From: an uncultured Oscillospiraceae bacterium
Lineage (GTDB): Bacteria; Bacillota; Clostridia; Oscillospirales; Acutalibacteraceae
Length of the DNA: 6,088 nt
NCBI GenBank assembly: GCA_902478455.1
Contig: CABSLJ010000152.1
Coordinates: 1-6,088, forward strand
Direction: 5' to 3'
Shown here: piece by piece, positions 1 to 4,370 of the stretch
Layout of the letters: the number at the start of each line of letters is the position of its first letter
Numbering within the stretch: position 1 is the stretch's first letter
Position numbers and translations under genes: made by a program
Notes under the pieces: model-generated
What the model was told of the DNA's origin: nothing
Seen by the model: only the letters and a program-made list of their open reading frames with translations
Database searches by the model: none

Positions 1-1034
1 TCTTTCAGCGTCCGAGCGGCGGACGTCAGCCTGTCAAGATCGCTGCCGTAAGGCGGGTCGAGCTCGGCGGCGATCAGAAAGCGTCCTTCGTCCAGCCGTC
101 TGGAAAAGCCGCCGGATGCCGTCTTCGGCGCGCCGGTGACCTCGGCTTCCTGGACAAGAGGGGCGCGCCCGGCGCGCGGAAGCGCAAGCTGACGCGCCAG
201 GGCGCGGATGTGCTCCGGCGTGGTGCCGCAGCAGCCGCCCAGAACGGAAACGCCCTTTCCGGCCAGATCGGCCGTGGTCCGGGCGAAATAATCGGGGGAG
301 GTATTGAAGACGGTGCGCTCCTGCTCCATGGAGGGATATCCGGCGTTCGGCATGACCGATACGGGAATCCCCAGCCGTTCGGCGGCGAATTCAGCCAGAC
401 GGACGGCGTGTCGGTAGATGTGGGTGGGTCCGCAGACGCAGTTGAGGCCGACGACGTCGATAAGTGCCGCCTGCTCCACCTGAGCGAGCAGGCGGCGCAG
501 CGGAACGCCCGCGCGGGTCCGGCCGTCGGGCGATAGGGCGAAGGAGACCATGACCGCAGCGTTGGACGCTTTTTTCCGCAGATAGGAAAGCGCCGGGAGC
601 ACCGGCTCCAGGTCGAAGAGGGTTTCAAAGAGGAAGGTCTCCGCGCCGCAGTCGAGGAAAACGTCGATGAGGGAGCGGTACTCTTCGTCTGCGCGGGCAA
701 GGTCCTCGTTGTGAATGGGGCCGAGATCGGCGACGGGAACCGCCTCTGCACCGCAGACCCTTTGCGTTATCTCAAATCCGGCGCGGGCAACGGCGAGCGT
801 TTCGGCAAGGGGACGCCCCAGCGCGCAGGTGTTTGCGGAAAAGGTGTTCGAGCGTATCAGACGCGCTCCGGCGGCCAGATATTCCCGGTGGATGGCTTCG
901 ATCAGCCCGGGCTGTTCCAGATTGGCGCTTTCACAGCCGGAGGAGGGCCGCCCCGTGCGCGCGGCAAAGTAGGTGCCCATGGCGCCGTCGGCCAGGAGCA
1001 CCCTTTCTTTTGAGAGAAGGTCGGTCAAACGCAT
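1..1034 (-). CDS. Bifunctional homocysteine S-methyltransferase / 5,10-methylenetetrahydrofolate reductase, YitJ-type (C-terminus beyond window)
   Basis: The visible 344 residues form a complete homocysteine S-methyltransferase domain, which transfers a methyl group to homocysteine to make methionine in the cytosol. Seen directly: the N-terminal DGAMGT motif (residues 16-21), SNTFSAN (62-68), LFET (135-138), GLNC with Cys199, and GGCCGTT with Cys268/Cys269. By family knowledge, Cys199, Cys268 and Cys269 are the zinc ligands that activate the homocysteine thiol. From about residue 319 the sequence FLIAAELDPPYG resembles the start of a methylenetetrahydrofolate reductase domain, as in B. subtilis YitJ, so the protein probably continues well past the window edge to about 600 residues. 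The ATG at 1034 is preceded by AGGAG (1047-1043) with an 8-nt gap. The gene is divergent from its neighbour and has a structured leader. The alternative is a MetH fragment or a stand-alone methyltransferase, but the ELDPP segment argues for the fusion. Confidence 0.92.
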   Translation of the reverse strand, partial: MRLTDLLSKERVLLADGAMGTYFAARTGRPSSGCESANLEQPGLIEAIHREYLAAGARLIRSNTFSANTCALGRPLAETLAVARAGFEITQRVCGAEAVPVADLGPIHNEDLARADEEYRSLIDVFLDCGAETFLFETLFDLEPVLPALSYLRKKASNAAVMVSFALSPDGRTRAGVPLRRLLAQVEQAALIDVVGLNCVCGPTHIYRHAVRLAEFAAERLGIPVSVMPNAGYPSMEQERTVFNTSPDYFARTTADLAGKGVSVLGGCCGTTPEHIRALARQLALPRAGRAPLVQEAEVTGAPKTASGGFSRRLDEGRFLIAAELDPPYGSDLDRLTSAARTLK

Positions 1035-1115
1035 GGTGTTGTCTCCTGTTCTGATGGTGATGTACAACAAGTAGATTATTAATTGTATTTAAATTATTAT
1101 ATAATACAAATAGTT

Positions 1116-1163
1116 AAAAACCCGGAAGCCGTCTGCCTTGCCTGAACCAATGAATTCCGGATT
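1116..1163 (-). terminator. Terminator-like hairpin in the methyltransferase leader (candidate attenuator)
   Basis: On the minus strand, AATCCGGAA (1163-1155) can pair with TTCCGGGTT (1127-1119) through 9 pairs including one G-U. The loop is 27 nt, and the T-run extends to 1116. No minus-strand gene lies upstream to be terminated, and the element sits between the predicted promoter and the gene. A role as a leader attenuator is therefore more natural than end-of-gene termination. The long loop weakens the call. Confidence 0.45.
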
Positions 1164-1180
1164 GTGCTGGTTGGTACAGG
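1141..1180 (-). other. Alternative leader hairpin, possible antiterminator
   Basis: On the minus strand CCTG-tacc-AACCA (1180-1168) can pair with TGGTT-CAGG (1149-1141), giving 9 pairs with a 4-nt bulge. Its loop contains the 5' arm of the terminator-like hairpin (1163-1155), and its 3' arm lies inside that hairpin's loop. The two would therefore form a knot and probably exclude each other. This is inference from base complementarity. Confidence 0.35.
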
Positions 1181-1200
1181 GAGTAAGGATGGTTTTACTC
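1181..1200 (-). other. Small hairpin at the 5' end of the predicted methyltransferase leader
   Basis: On the minus strand GAGTAA and TTACTC form six perfect pairs around an 8-nt loop, located exactly at the predicted 5' end of the transcript. It could stabilise the RNA or be the first stem of a regulatory leader. It matches no riboswitch family that I recognise. Confidence 0.35.
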
Positions 1201-1206
1201 TGCTTT

Positions 1207-1235
1207 ATTTTACCGGAAAAACGGCGTTTTGGCAA
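1207..1235 (-). promoter_or_regulatory. Sigma-70/SigA-type promoter for the methyltransferase/reductase gene
   Basis: Read on the minus strand, TTGCCA (1235-1230, 5 of 6 matches to the -35 consensus) is followed by a 17-nt spacer and TAAAAT (1212-1207, 5 of 6 matches to the -10). Transcription would start near 1200, giving a leader of about 165 nt before the ATG at 1034. It is the best promoter match in the divergent region, but it is inferred from sequence only. A TATAAT at 1101-1096 and a TACAAT at 1087-1082 lie closer to the gene but have poor -35 partners. Confidence 0.6.
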
Positions 1236-1405
1236 ATATCGCTTGGAGCTTGATCCGCCTGCGTCCGTGAAAATGGGTGGACGCAAACGGGTGAGCGCGA
1301 CGGTGCTCCTGCGATTTCATTCTGCTAAATAGAATACACGAACAATTAATGTAAAAATTTATACCGAAAAAGACTCCGCATACCCAGAAAACAGGGATTA
1401 CAGGG

Positions 1406-1434
1406 TTGCATTTTGCCATCTGATGCGGTATTGT
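1406..1434 (+). promoter_or_regulatory. Weak promoter candidate for the DUF2500 gene
   Basis: TTGCAT (1406-1411) is followed by a 17-nt spacer and TATTGT (1429-1434), with 3 of 6 and 4 of 6 consensus matches. The predicted start near 1441 would leave a leader of about 58 nt before the TTG at 1499 and would exclude the GTG at 1433 as a start. The match is poor and the call is tentative. Confidence 0.25.
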
Positions 1435-1482
1435 GGGGATGGAAGCCAATGCGGCCGAGAATCGCCTGCGTACGCGGCGCGG

Positions 1483-1492
1483 AGGGGAGGAG
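1483..1492 (+). promoter_or_regulatory. Ribosome binding site deciding the TTG start at 1499
   Basis: AGGGGAGGAG ends 6 nt before the in-frame TTG at 1499. The in-frame GTG at 1433 and ATG at 1439 have no comparable site. The ATG at 1517 is 24 nt downstream, which is too far for this site. It therefore favours a TTG start. Confidence 0.6.
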
Positions 1493-1498
1493 TTTGCC

Positions 1499-1840
1499 TT
1501 GCCGGAAGCGAATATCATGTATACCATGTATGCCGTCCTGGGCGGCGCGCTGTTTCTGGTTGTTGCGGGAGGCCTGATTTACCGGCTGTTCCGCGACTGT
1601 TTCAGCAGGGCGCGCACCGTGCAGGCCCGTCTGGCGGACAAGGAGGAAAGCTCTTACGAGCGCGTCGGCACGTCCGGCAAGGTTTACCGGAAGGCCGATT
1701 ATATCCTCGTCTTTGAGGCCGGCGGCAGGCAGCTGCGCTTTCTGACCAGCTTCTGGAATTACGACGCCTTCAAGGTGGGTACGCACGGGGGGCTCAAATA
1801 CCGCGGCGGGAAATTTTTGTCCTTCACGCCAAACCGCTGA
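1499..1840 (+). CDS. Small membrane-anchored DUF2500-type protein
   Basis: With the TTG start this is a 113-residue protein of unknown function. An N-terminal hydrophobic segment (about residues 10-26, AVLGGALFLVVAGGLIY) is a likely single membrane anchor, followed by a basic stretch (RLFRD...). A small soluble beta-rich domain of about 70 residues follows. The C-terminal pattern, V-G-x-x-G-x-L-x-Y-[RK]-G-x-[RK]-F-[LV]-S-F, resembles DUF2500 proteins such as E. coli YhhM. The preceding YILVFEAGGRQLRF segment fits the same fold, so I assign that family from memory of its pattern. Known members have no established biochemical role. The gene stands alone on the plus strand, divergent from the methyltransferase gene and about 490 nt upstream of the S10 operon. 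A longer start at 1433 or 1439 would add about 20 polar residues before the membrane segment, without a ribosome binding site. Confidence 0.72.
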   Translation: MPEANIMYTMYAVLGGALFLVVAGGLIYRLFRDCFSRARTVQARLADKEESSYERVGTSGKVYRKADYILVFEAGGRQLRFLTSFWNYDAFKVGTHGGLKYRGGKFLSFTPNR

Positions 1841-1894
1841 ACCGATTCCCTTTCTATATATAAAAGAAGTCCGGGGAAACGCTTATGACCATGC

Positions 1895-1914
1895 CGGCGG
1901 GGACGCCGTTTTCT
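1895..1914 (+). terminator. Possible terminator of the DUF2500 gene
   Basis: CGGCG and CGCCG form a 5-bp all-GC stem with a GGGA loop, followed by TTTTCT. It begins 55 nt after the DUF2500 stop codon. The stem and T-run are both short, so it may terminate only partially. Confidence 0.45.
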
Positions 1915-1985
1915 GCACGATGGAATTCACATAAACTGGAAAAATTGACGCAAGTTAATCTTCGTGGAATCCTACAAAATAAAAA

Positions 1986-2031
1986 GGTAAAATTCTTGCG
2001 GAACGACTGAAAAAAAGCTTGCAATTTTACC
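1986..2031. repeat. 9-bp perfect inverted repeat overlapping the -35 of the S10 promoter
   Basis: GGTAAAATT (1986-1994) and AATTTTACC (2023-2031) are perfect inverted arms separated by 28 nt. The right arm overlaps the predicted -35 hexamer (2019-2024). There is no T-run after the right arm, so a plus-strand terminator is unlikely. On the minus strand the hairpin would be followed by a T-rich stretch, but the stem is weak. Confidence 0.5.
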
Positions 2032-2047
2032 CTTTCCATGATATCAT
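2019..2047 (+). promoter_or_regulatory. Extended -10 promoter of the S10 operon
   Basis: TTGCAA (2019-2024, 4 of 6 matches) is followed by a 17-nt spacer and TATCAT (2042-2047, 5 of 6 matches). A TG at 2039-2040 makes an extended -10 (TGaTATCAT). Transcription would start near 2054, leaving about 280 nt before rpsJ. It is the best promoter match on the plus strand in the window and fits a strongly expressed ribosomal operon. Confidence 0.7.
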
Positions 2048-2217
2048 AATTGAGCGTGACTGCGACAGATATGCGATGAAGCGGGAGGTTGCGGCATTTA
2101 CTGCCGGTTTTTCCGTGGAGTATGTCCGATTTTAAACCGGGCGACAGAAATACTTGAGCGCTTTGCGGACCGTTAGGGTTGCTGTGTCCCTCTGCGCTCA
2201 GACGCTTTTCGACCTAC

Positions 2218-2252
2218 CCGGATCGACTTGTTACAAGTTCATCCGGTTTTTT
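2218..2252 (+). terminator. Intrinsic terminator inside the S10 leader (attenuator)
   Basis: CCGGAT (2218-2223) pairs with ATCCGG (2241-2246), and an inner ACTTG (2226-2230) pairs with CAAGT (2234-2238) across a TTA loop. The two parts are separated by a 2x2 internal loop. Six T residues follow immediately (2247-2252). It is the strongest terminator in the window. It lies downstream of the S10 promoter and 82 nt before rpsJ, so the polymerase must pass it to express the operon. It could instead mark the end of a transcript from further upstream if another promoter lies after 2252, but I find no good one. Confidence 0.75.
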
Positions 2253-2264
2253 GGTGTCAAGGGA

Positions 2265-2287
2265 CGAAACACCCGGTTGGGTGTTCG
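2265..2287 (+). other. Hairpin between the attenuator and the rpsJ ribosome binding site
   Basis: AACACCC (2268-2274) and GGGTGTT (2279-2285) form seven perfect pairs around a GGTT loop. Two more C-G pairs (2265/2287, 2266/2286) can form with A2267 bulged. The tail is only GATTTTG, which is too weak for a good terminator. An upstream GGTGT (2253-2257) could pair with ACACC (2269-2273) and compete with this stem. Confidence 0.5.
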
Positions 2288-2318
2288 ATTTTGAAAAGCG
2301 CCGCCCGCCAACTACAAT

Positions 2319-2325
2319 AAGGAGG
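2319..2325 (+). promoter_or_regulatory. Ribosome binding site fixing the GTG start of rpsJ
   Basis: AAGGAGG sits 9 nt before the GTG at 2335. No in-frame ATG lies near, and the residues after the GTG (AVKEKIRIRLKGYDH) match the usual N-terminus of S10. The GTG start is therefore secure. Confidence 0.85.
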
Positions 2326-2334
2326 CGATTCTAA

Positions 2335-2646
2335 GTGGCAGTCAAGGAAAAGATCAGGATCAGATTAAAGGGGTACGATCATCAGCTGGTGGACCAGTCC
2401 GCCGAGAAGATCGTGCAGACCGCAAAGCGCACCGGCGCCAGAGTTTCGGGCCCGGTTCCGCTTCCGACTGAGAAGCAGATCATCACGATTCTGCGCGCCG
2501 TCCACAAGTACAAGGACAGCCGCGAGCAGTTCGAGATGAGAACCCACAAGAGACTGATCGACATTCTCAGACCCTCGAACAAGACCGTTGAGGCTCTGAT
2601 GGGTCTGGAACTCCCCGCTGGTGTTGAAATCGAAATCAAGCTGTAA
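2335..2646 (+). CDS. rpsJ: 30S ribosomal protein S10
   Basis: This 103-residue protein has the family's usual length (about 102-105). S10 is part of the 30S head. In many bacteria it also acts as NusE, binding NusB in antitermination complexes. Recognisable stretches are IRIRLKGYDHQLVDQSA (residues 8-24), GPVPLPTEK (39-47), the conserved loop residues around HKYKDSREQFEMRTHKR (56-72), and the C-terminal LPAGVEIEIKL. Translation starts at a GTG with a good upstream AAGGAGG. It is the first gene of the S10 operon and follows a long leader with an internal terminator. A 78-nt gap, longer than most in this operon, separates it from rplC. Nothing in the protein itself is unusual. Confidence 0.99.
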   Translation: MAVKEKIRIRLKGYDHQLVDQSAEKIVQTAKRTGARVSGPVPLPTEKQIITILRAVHKYKDSREQFEMRTHKRLIDILRPSNKTVEALMGLELPAGVEIEIKL

Positions 2647-2724
2647 GGCTGTTTCCTTCAACGAACAAGCGGCCGGGGTCATGTTGGCGCAAGTCAACCA
2701 ATAACCTGCTAGGAGGTAAAAATC

Positions 2725-3357
2725 ATGCAAAAAGGTATCATCGGCAAGAAAATCGGCATGACGCAGATTTTCGACGACAAGGGCAATGTTGTCCCTGTCA
2801 CGGTCGTGGAAGCCGGCCCCTGCGTGGTCTCTCAGCTCAAGACGGTTGAGAACGACGGCTACGCCGCGGTGCAGATCGGCTACGGCGACTTAAAGCCCCA
2901 GAAGGTCAACAAGCCCATGGGCGGCCACTTCAAAAAGGCCGACGTCGCGCCCAAGAGAGCGCTGCGCGAGTTCCGCTTTGAAGACATCTCCGCCTACAAC
3001 CTGGGCGACATCATCAAGGCGGACACCTTCGCCGCCGGCGACAAGATCGACGTCACCGGCACGAGCAAAGGTAAGGGCTACGCCGGCGTCATCAAACGCT
3101 GGAACTTCGCCCGTCTTAAGGAAACCCACGGTTCGGGTCCTGTTGCCCGCCACGGCGGTTCCATCGGCTCCTGCTCCGACCCGTCCAGGGTTTACAAGGG
3201 CAAGAAGATGGCCGGCCATCTGGGCGCCGAGCGCGTCACCGTTCAGAATTTAACGGTTGTCAAGGTGGATGCCGAAAACAACCTGATCGCCGTCAAGGGC
3301 GCCATTCCGGGTCCGAACGGCGGTATCGTAGTCATCAGAGACAGTGTGAAGGCGTAA
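2725..3357 (+). CDS. rplC: 50S ribosomal protein L3
   Basis: This 210-residue protein matches the family's length. L3 binds 23S rRNA early in 50S assembly, and its long loop reaches toward the peptidyl transferase centre. Visible landmarks are the N-terminal GIIGKKIGMTQIF (residues 4-16), VTGTSKGKGYAGVIKRWNF (about 110-128), and KGKKMAGHLGAERVTVQNL (about 157-175). In E. coli, Gln150 of L3 is methylated by PrmB; the aligned residue here is Ser151 in GSIGSCSDPS, so that modification is not possible at this site. The ATG at 2725 follows AGGAGG (2711-2716) with 8 nt between. It ends 17 nt before rplD and is co-transcribed with it. Confidence 0.99.
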   Translation: MQKGIIGKKIGMTQIFDDKGNVVPVTVVEAGPCVVSQLKTVENDGYAAVQIGYGDLKPQKVNKPMGGHFKKADVAPKRALREFRFEDISAYNLGDIIKADTFAAGDKIDVTGTSKGKGYAGVIKRWNFARLKETHGSGPVARHGGSIGSCSDPSRVYKGKKMAGHLGAERVTVQNLTVVKVDAENNLIAVKGAIPGPNGGIVVIRDSVKA

Positions 3358-3374
3358 GGGAAGGAGGAATTGTA

Positions 3375-3998
3375 ATGCCGAAAGTAGCAGTACTTGACAA
3401 GACCGGCAAAGAGGTCGGCAGCATGGAGCTTTCCGACGCCGTGTTTGGAATTGAGCCCAACGCCGTTGCAATGCACGAGCTGGTGGTCAACTACCTGGCC
3501 AATCAGCGCCAGGGAACCCAGTCGGCGCTGACCCGCGCCGAGGTGTCGGGCGGCGGCAAGAAGCCGTGGAGACAGAAGGGCACCGGACATGCGCGCCAGG
3601 GTTCGACCCGCGCTCCCCAGTGGACCCACGGCGGCATTGTGTTTGCGCCGAAGCCGCGCAGCTACCGTTACACCGTCAACAAGAAGGTCAGAAGACTCGC
3701 CATGAAGTCGGCCTTCTCCAGCAAGGTTCTGGAAAACAACCTGATCGTTCTCGATTCCCTGACCCTCGAGGAGTACAAGACCAAGGCGGTCAAGGAAGTT
3801 CTCAACGCCCTCGGCGTGGAGAAAAAGGCCCTGGTGGTCCTCTCCTCGGTCGACGAGAAGGTCATCAAATCCGCCCGGAACATCCCCGGCGTGAAGACCG
3901 CCCAGGTGGGCACCCTGAATGTTTATGACATCCTCAATGCCGAGAAGTTCATCGTGCTCAAGGATGCCGTCGCTCAGATTGAGGAGGTGTATGCGTAA
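3375..3998 (+). CDS. rplD: 50S ribosomal protein L4
   Basis: This 207-residue protein is typical of the family. L4 binds 23S rRNA and sends a loop into the wall of the nascent peptide exit tunnel. The conserved loop is visible from about residue 59: GGGKKPWRQKGTGHARQGS (59-77), followed by RAPQWTHGGIVFAPKPRSY. Changes in this loop are known in other bacteria to give macrolide resistance; no disruption is visible here. In E. coli L4 is also the autogenous regulator of the S10 operon, which makes it a candidate ligand for the long leader upstream, though that is inference. AAGGAGG (3361-3367) lies 7 nt before the ATG. Its TAA overlaps the rplW ATG by one base, which suggests translational coupling. 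Confidence 0.99.
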   Translation: MPKVAVLDKTGKEVGSMELSDAVFGIEPNAVAMHELVVNYLANQRQGTQSALTRAEVSGGGKKPWRQKGTGHARQGSTRAPQWTHGGIVFAPKPRSYRYTVNKKVRRLAMKSAFSSKVLENNLIVLDSLTLEEYKTKAVKEVLNALGVEKKALVVLSSVDEKVIKSARNIPGVKTAQVGTLNVYDILNAEKFIVLKDAVAQIEEVYA

Positions 3999-4288
3999 TG
4001 GCAGCACAGGACATCATCATCCGCCCGGTCATCACCGAAAGAAGCATGGAGGGCGCAGCCATGAAGAAATATACCTTCGAGGTTGCCAAGACCGCCAACA
4101 AGATCGAAATCTCCAAGGCGATTGAAGAGCTCTTCGGCGTCAAGGTTCTCTCGGTCAACACCATGAACGTCCGCGGCCGTCTGCGCCGTCAGGGCAGAAG
4201 CGAAGGCTTTACCCCCTCGTGGAAAAAGGCCATCGTCAGACTTACCGCCGACAGCAAGAACATCGAGTTCTTTGAAGGCATGATGTAA
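3998..4288 (+). CDS. rplW: 50S ribosomal protein L23
   Basis: This 96-residue protein has the usual length. L23 lies at the exit of the peptide tunnel and is the docking site for trigger factor and signal recognition particle. Family features are the N-terminal DIIIRPVITERSM (residues 5-17), the YTFEVAKTANKIEISKAIEELFGVKV block (25-50) and the basic RGRLRRQGRSEGFTPSWKKAIV segment. Its start codon overlaps the rplD stop by one base (TAATG), with GAGGAGG (3981-3987) inside the end of rplD as its ribosome binding site. An 82-nt gap with two hairpins separates it from rplB, which is unusual beside the tight spacing elsewhere. Confidence 0.98.
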   Translation: MAAQDIIIRPVITERSMEGAAMKKYTFEVAKTANKIEISKAIEELFGVKVLSVNTMNVRGRLRRQGRSEGFTPSWKKAIVRLTADSKNIEFFEGMM

Positions 4289-4289
4289 T

Positions 4290-4339
4290 CCTGCCAATAC
4301 TCAGGCAGGGGCAACGTATGGGGATGAAGGCATCTCCCC
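4290..4339 (+). other. Two tandem hairpins in the rplW-rplB gap
   Basis: CCTGCC (4290-4295) pairs with GGCAGG (4304-4309) around an 8-nt loop, starting one base after the rplW stop codon. A second stem, GGGGA/TCCCC (4320-4324/4335-4339), can pair or shift to include ATG/CAT inside it. Neither has a T-run, so they are not intrinsic terminators. They may be RNA-processing sites, mRNA stabilisers, or a local control point for rplB. Confidence 0.5.
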
Positions 4340-4370
4340 GCAAAGCCGTCATGAGGAGTGTGAAACCGCA

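Larger units (their letters stand above)
1035..1498. other. Divergent intergenic regulatory region (464 nt)
   Basis: No convincing gene is present. The open frames here lack ribosome binding sites and recognisable protein sequence. The region is AT-rich next to the methyltransferase gene (1070-1120) and more GC-rich in the middle. It holds a minus-strand promoter, a terminator-like hairpin and a competing hairpin between that promoter and the methyltransferase start, two inverted repeats (1083-1109 and 1260-1285), and a weak plus-strand promoter candidate before the DUF2500 gene. I see no S-box (SAM-I) or T-box consensus, although such elements often control methionine genes in Bacillota. Confidence 0.7.
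1841..2334 (+). other. Regulatory region before the S10 operon (494 nt)
   Basis: No supported gene is present. In order it contains a short terminator-like hairpin after the DUF2500 gene, an AT-rich stretch with a 9-bp inverted repeat, an extended -10 promoter, and a leader of about 280 nt. The leader has at least four possible stems, one of them a strong intrinsic terminator. The distance from promoter to rpsJ is much longer than a simple untranslated leader needs. Confidence 0.75.
2054..2334 (+). ncRNA. Structured leader of the S10 operon (candidate cis-regulatory RNA)
   Basis: The predicted leader can form several stems in order: CGGCA/TGCCG (2092-2106) or, exclusive of it, CCGGTTT/AAACCGG (2104-2140); a 7-bp stem TGAGCGC/GCGCTCA (2155-2200) enclosing GGAC/GTCC; the intrinsic terminator at 2218-2252; and AACACCC/GGGTGTT (2268-2285). 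A terminator inside a leader implies premature termination with regulated read-through. In E. coli the S10 operon is controlled by ribosomal protein L4 through its leader, by both attenuation and translational repression. I do not see obvious identity with that leader, and the ligand here is unknown. Confidence 0.5.

Noticed and set aside
74..751. A 225-codon minus-strand frame and several long plus-strand frames over the methyltransferase gene
   Set aside because: They are out-of-frame shadows in GC-rich coding DNA. The real frame is identified by the zinc-cysteine and DGAMGT motifs.
1035..1200. SAM-I riboswitch or T-box before the methyltransferase gene
   Set aside because: It was expected from the B. 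subtilis yitJ precedent, but I find neither the SAM-I core sequence nor the T-box sequence on the minus strand.
1089..1332. Overlapping small open frames on both strands in the divergent region
   Set aside because: They have no ribosome binding sites and no recognisable protein pattern, and they overlap promoter and hairpin elements.
1433..1498. Longer N-terminus for the DUF2500 protein from GTG 1433 or ATG 1439
   Set aside because: No ribosome binding site precedes these codons, while AGGGGAGGAG is placed correctly for the TTG at 1499. It remains possible.
2076..2135. A 19-codon open frame in the S10 leader (ATG AAG ... TAA), possible leader peptide
   Set aside because: It has no ribosome binding site upstream and no run of regulatory codons, so a leader peptide is not supported.
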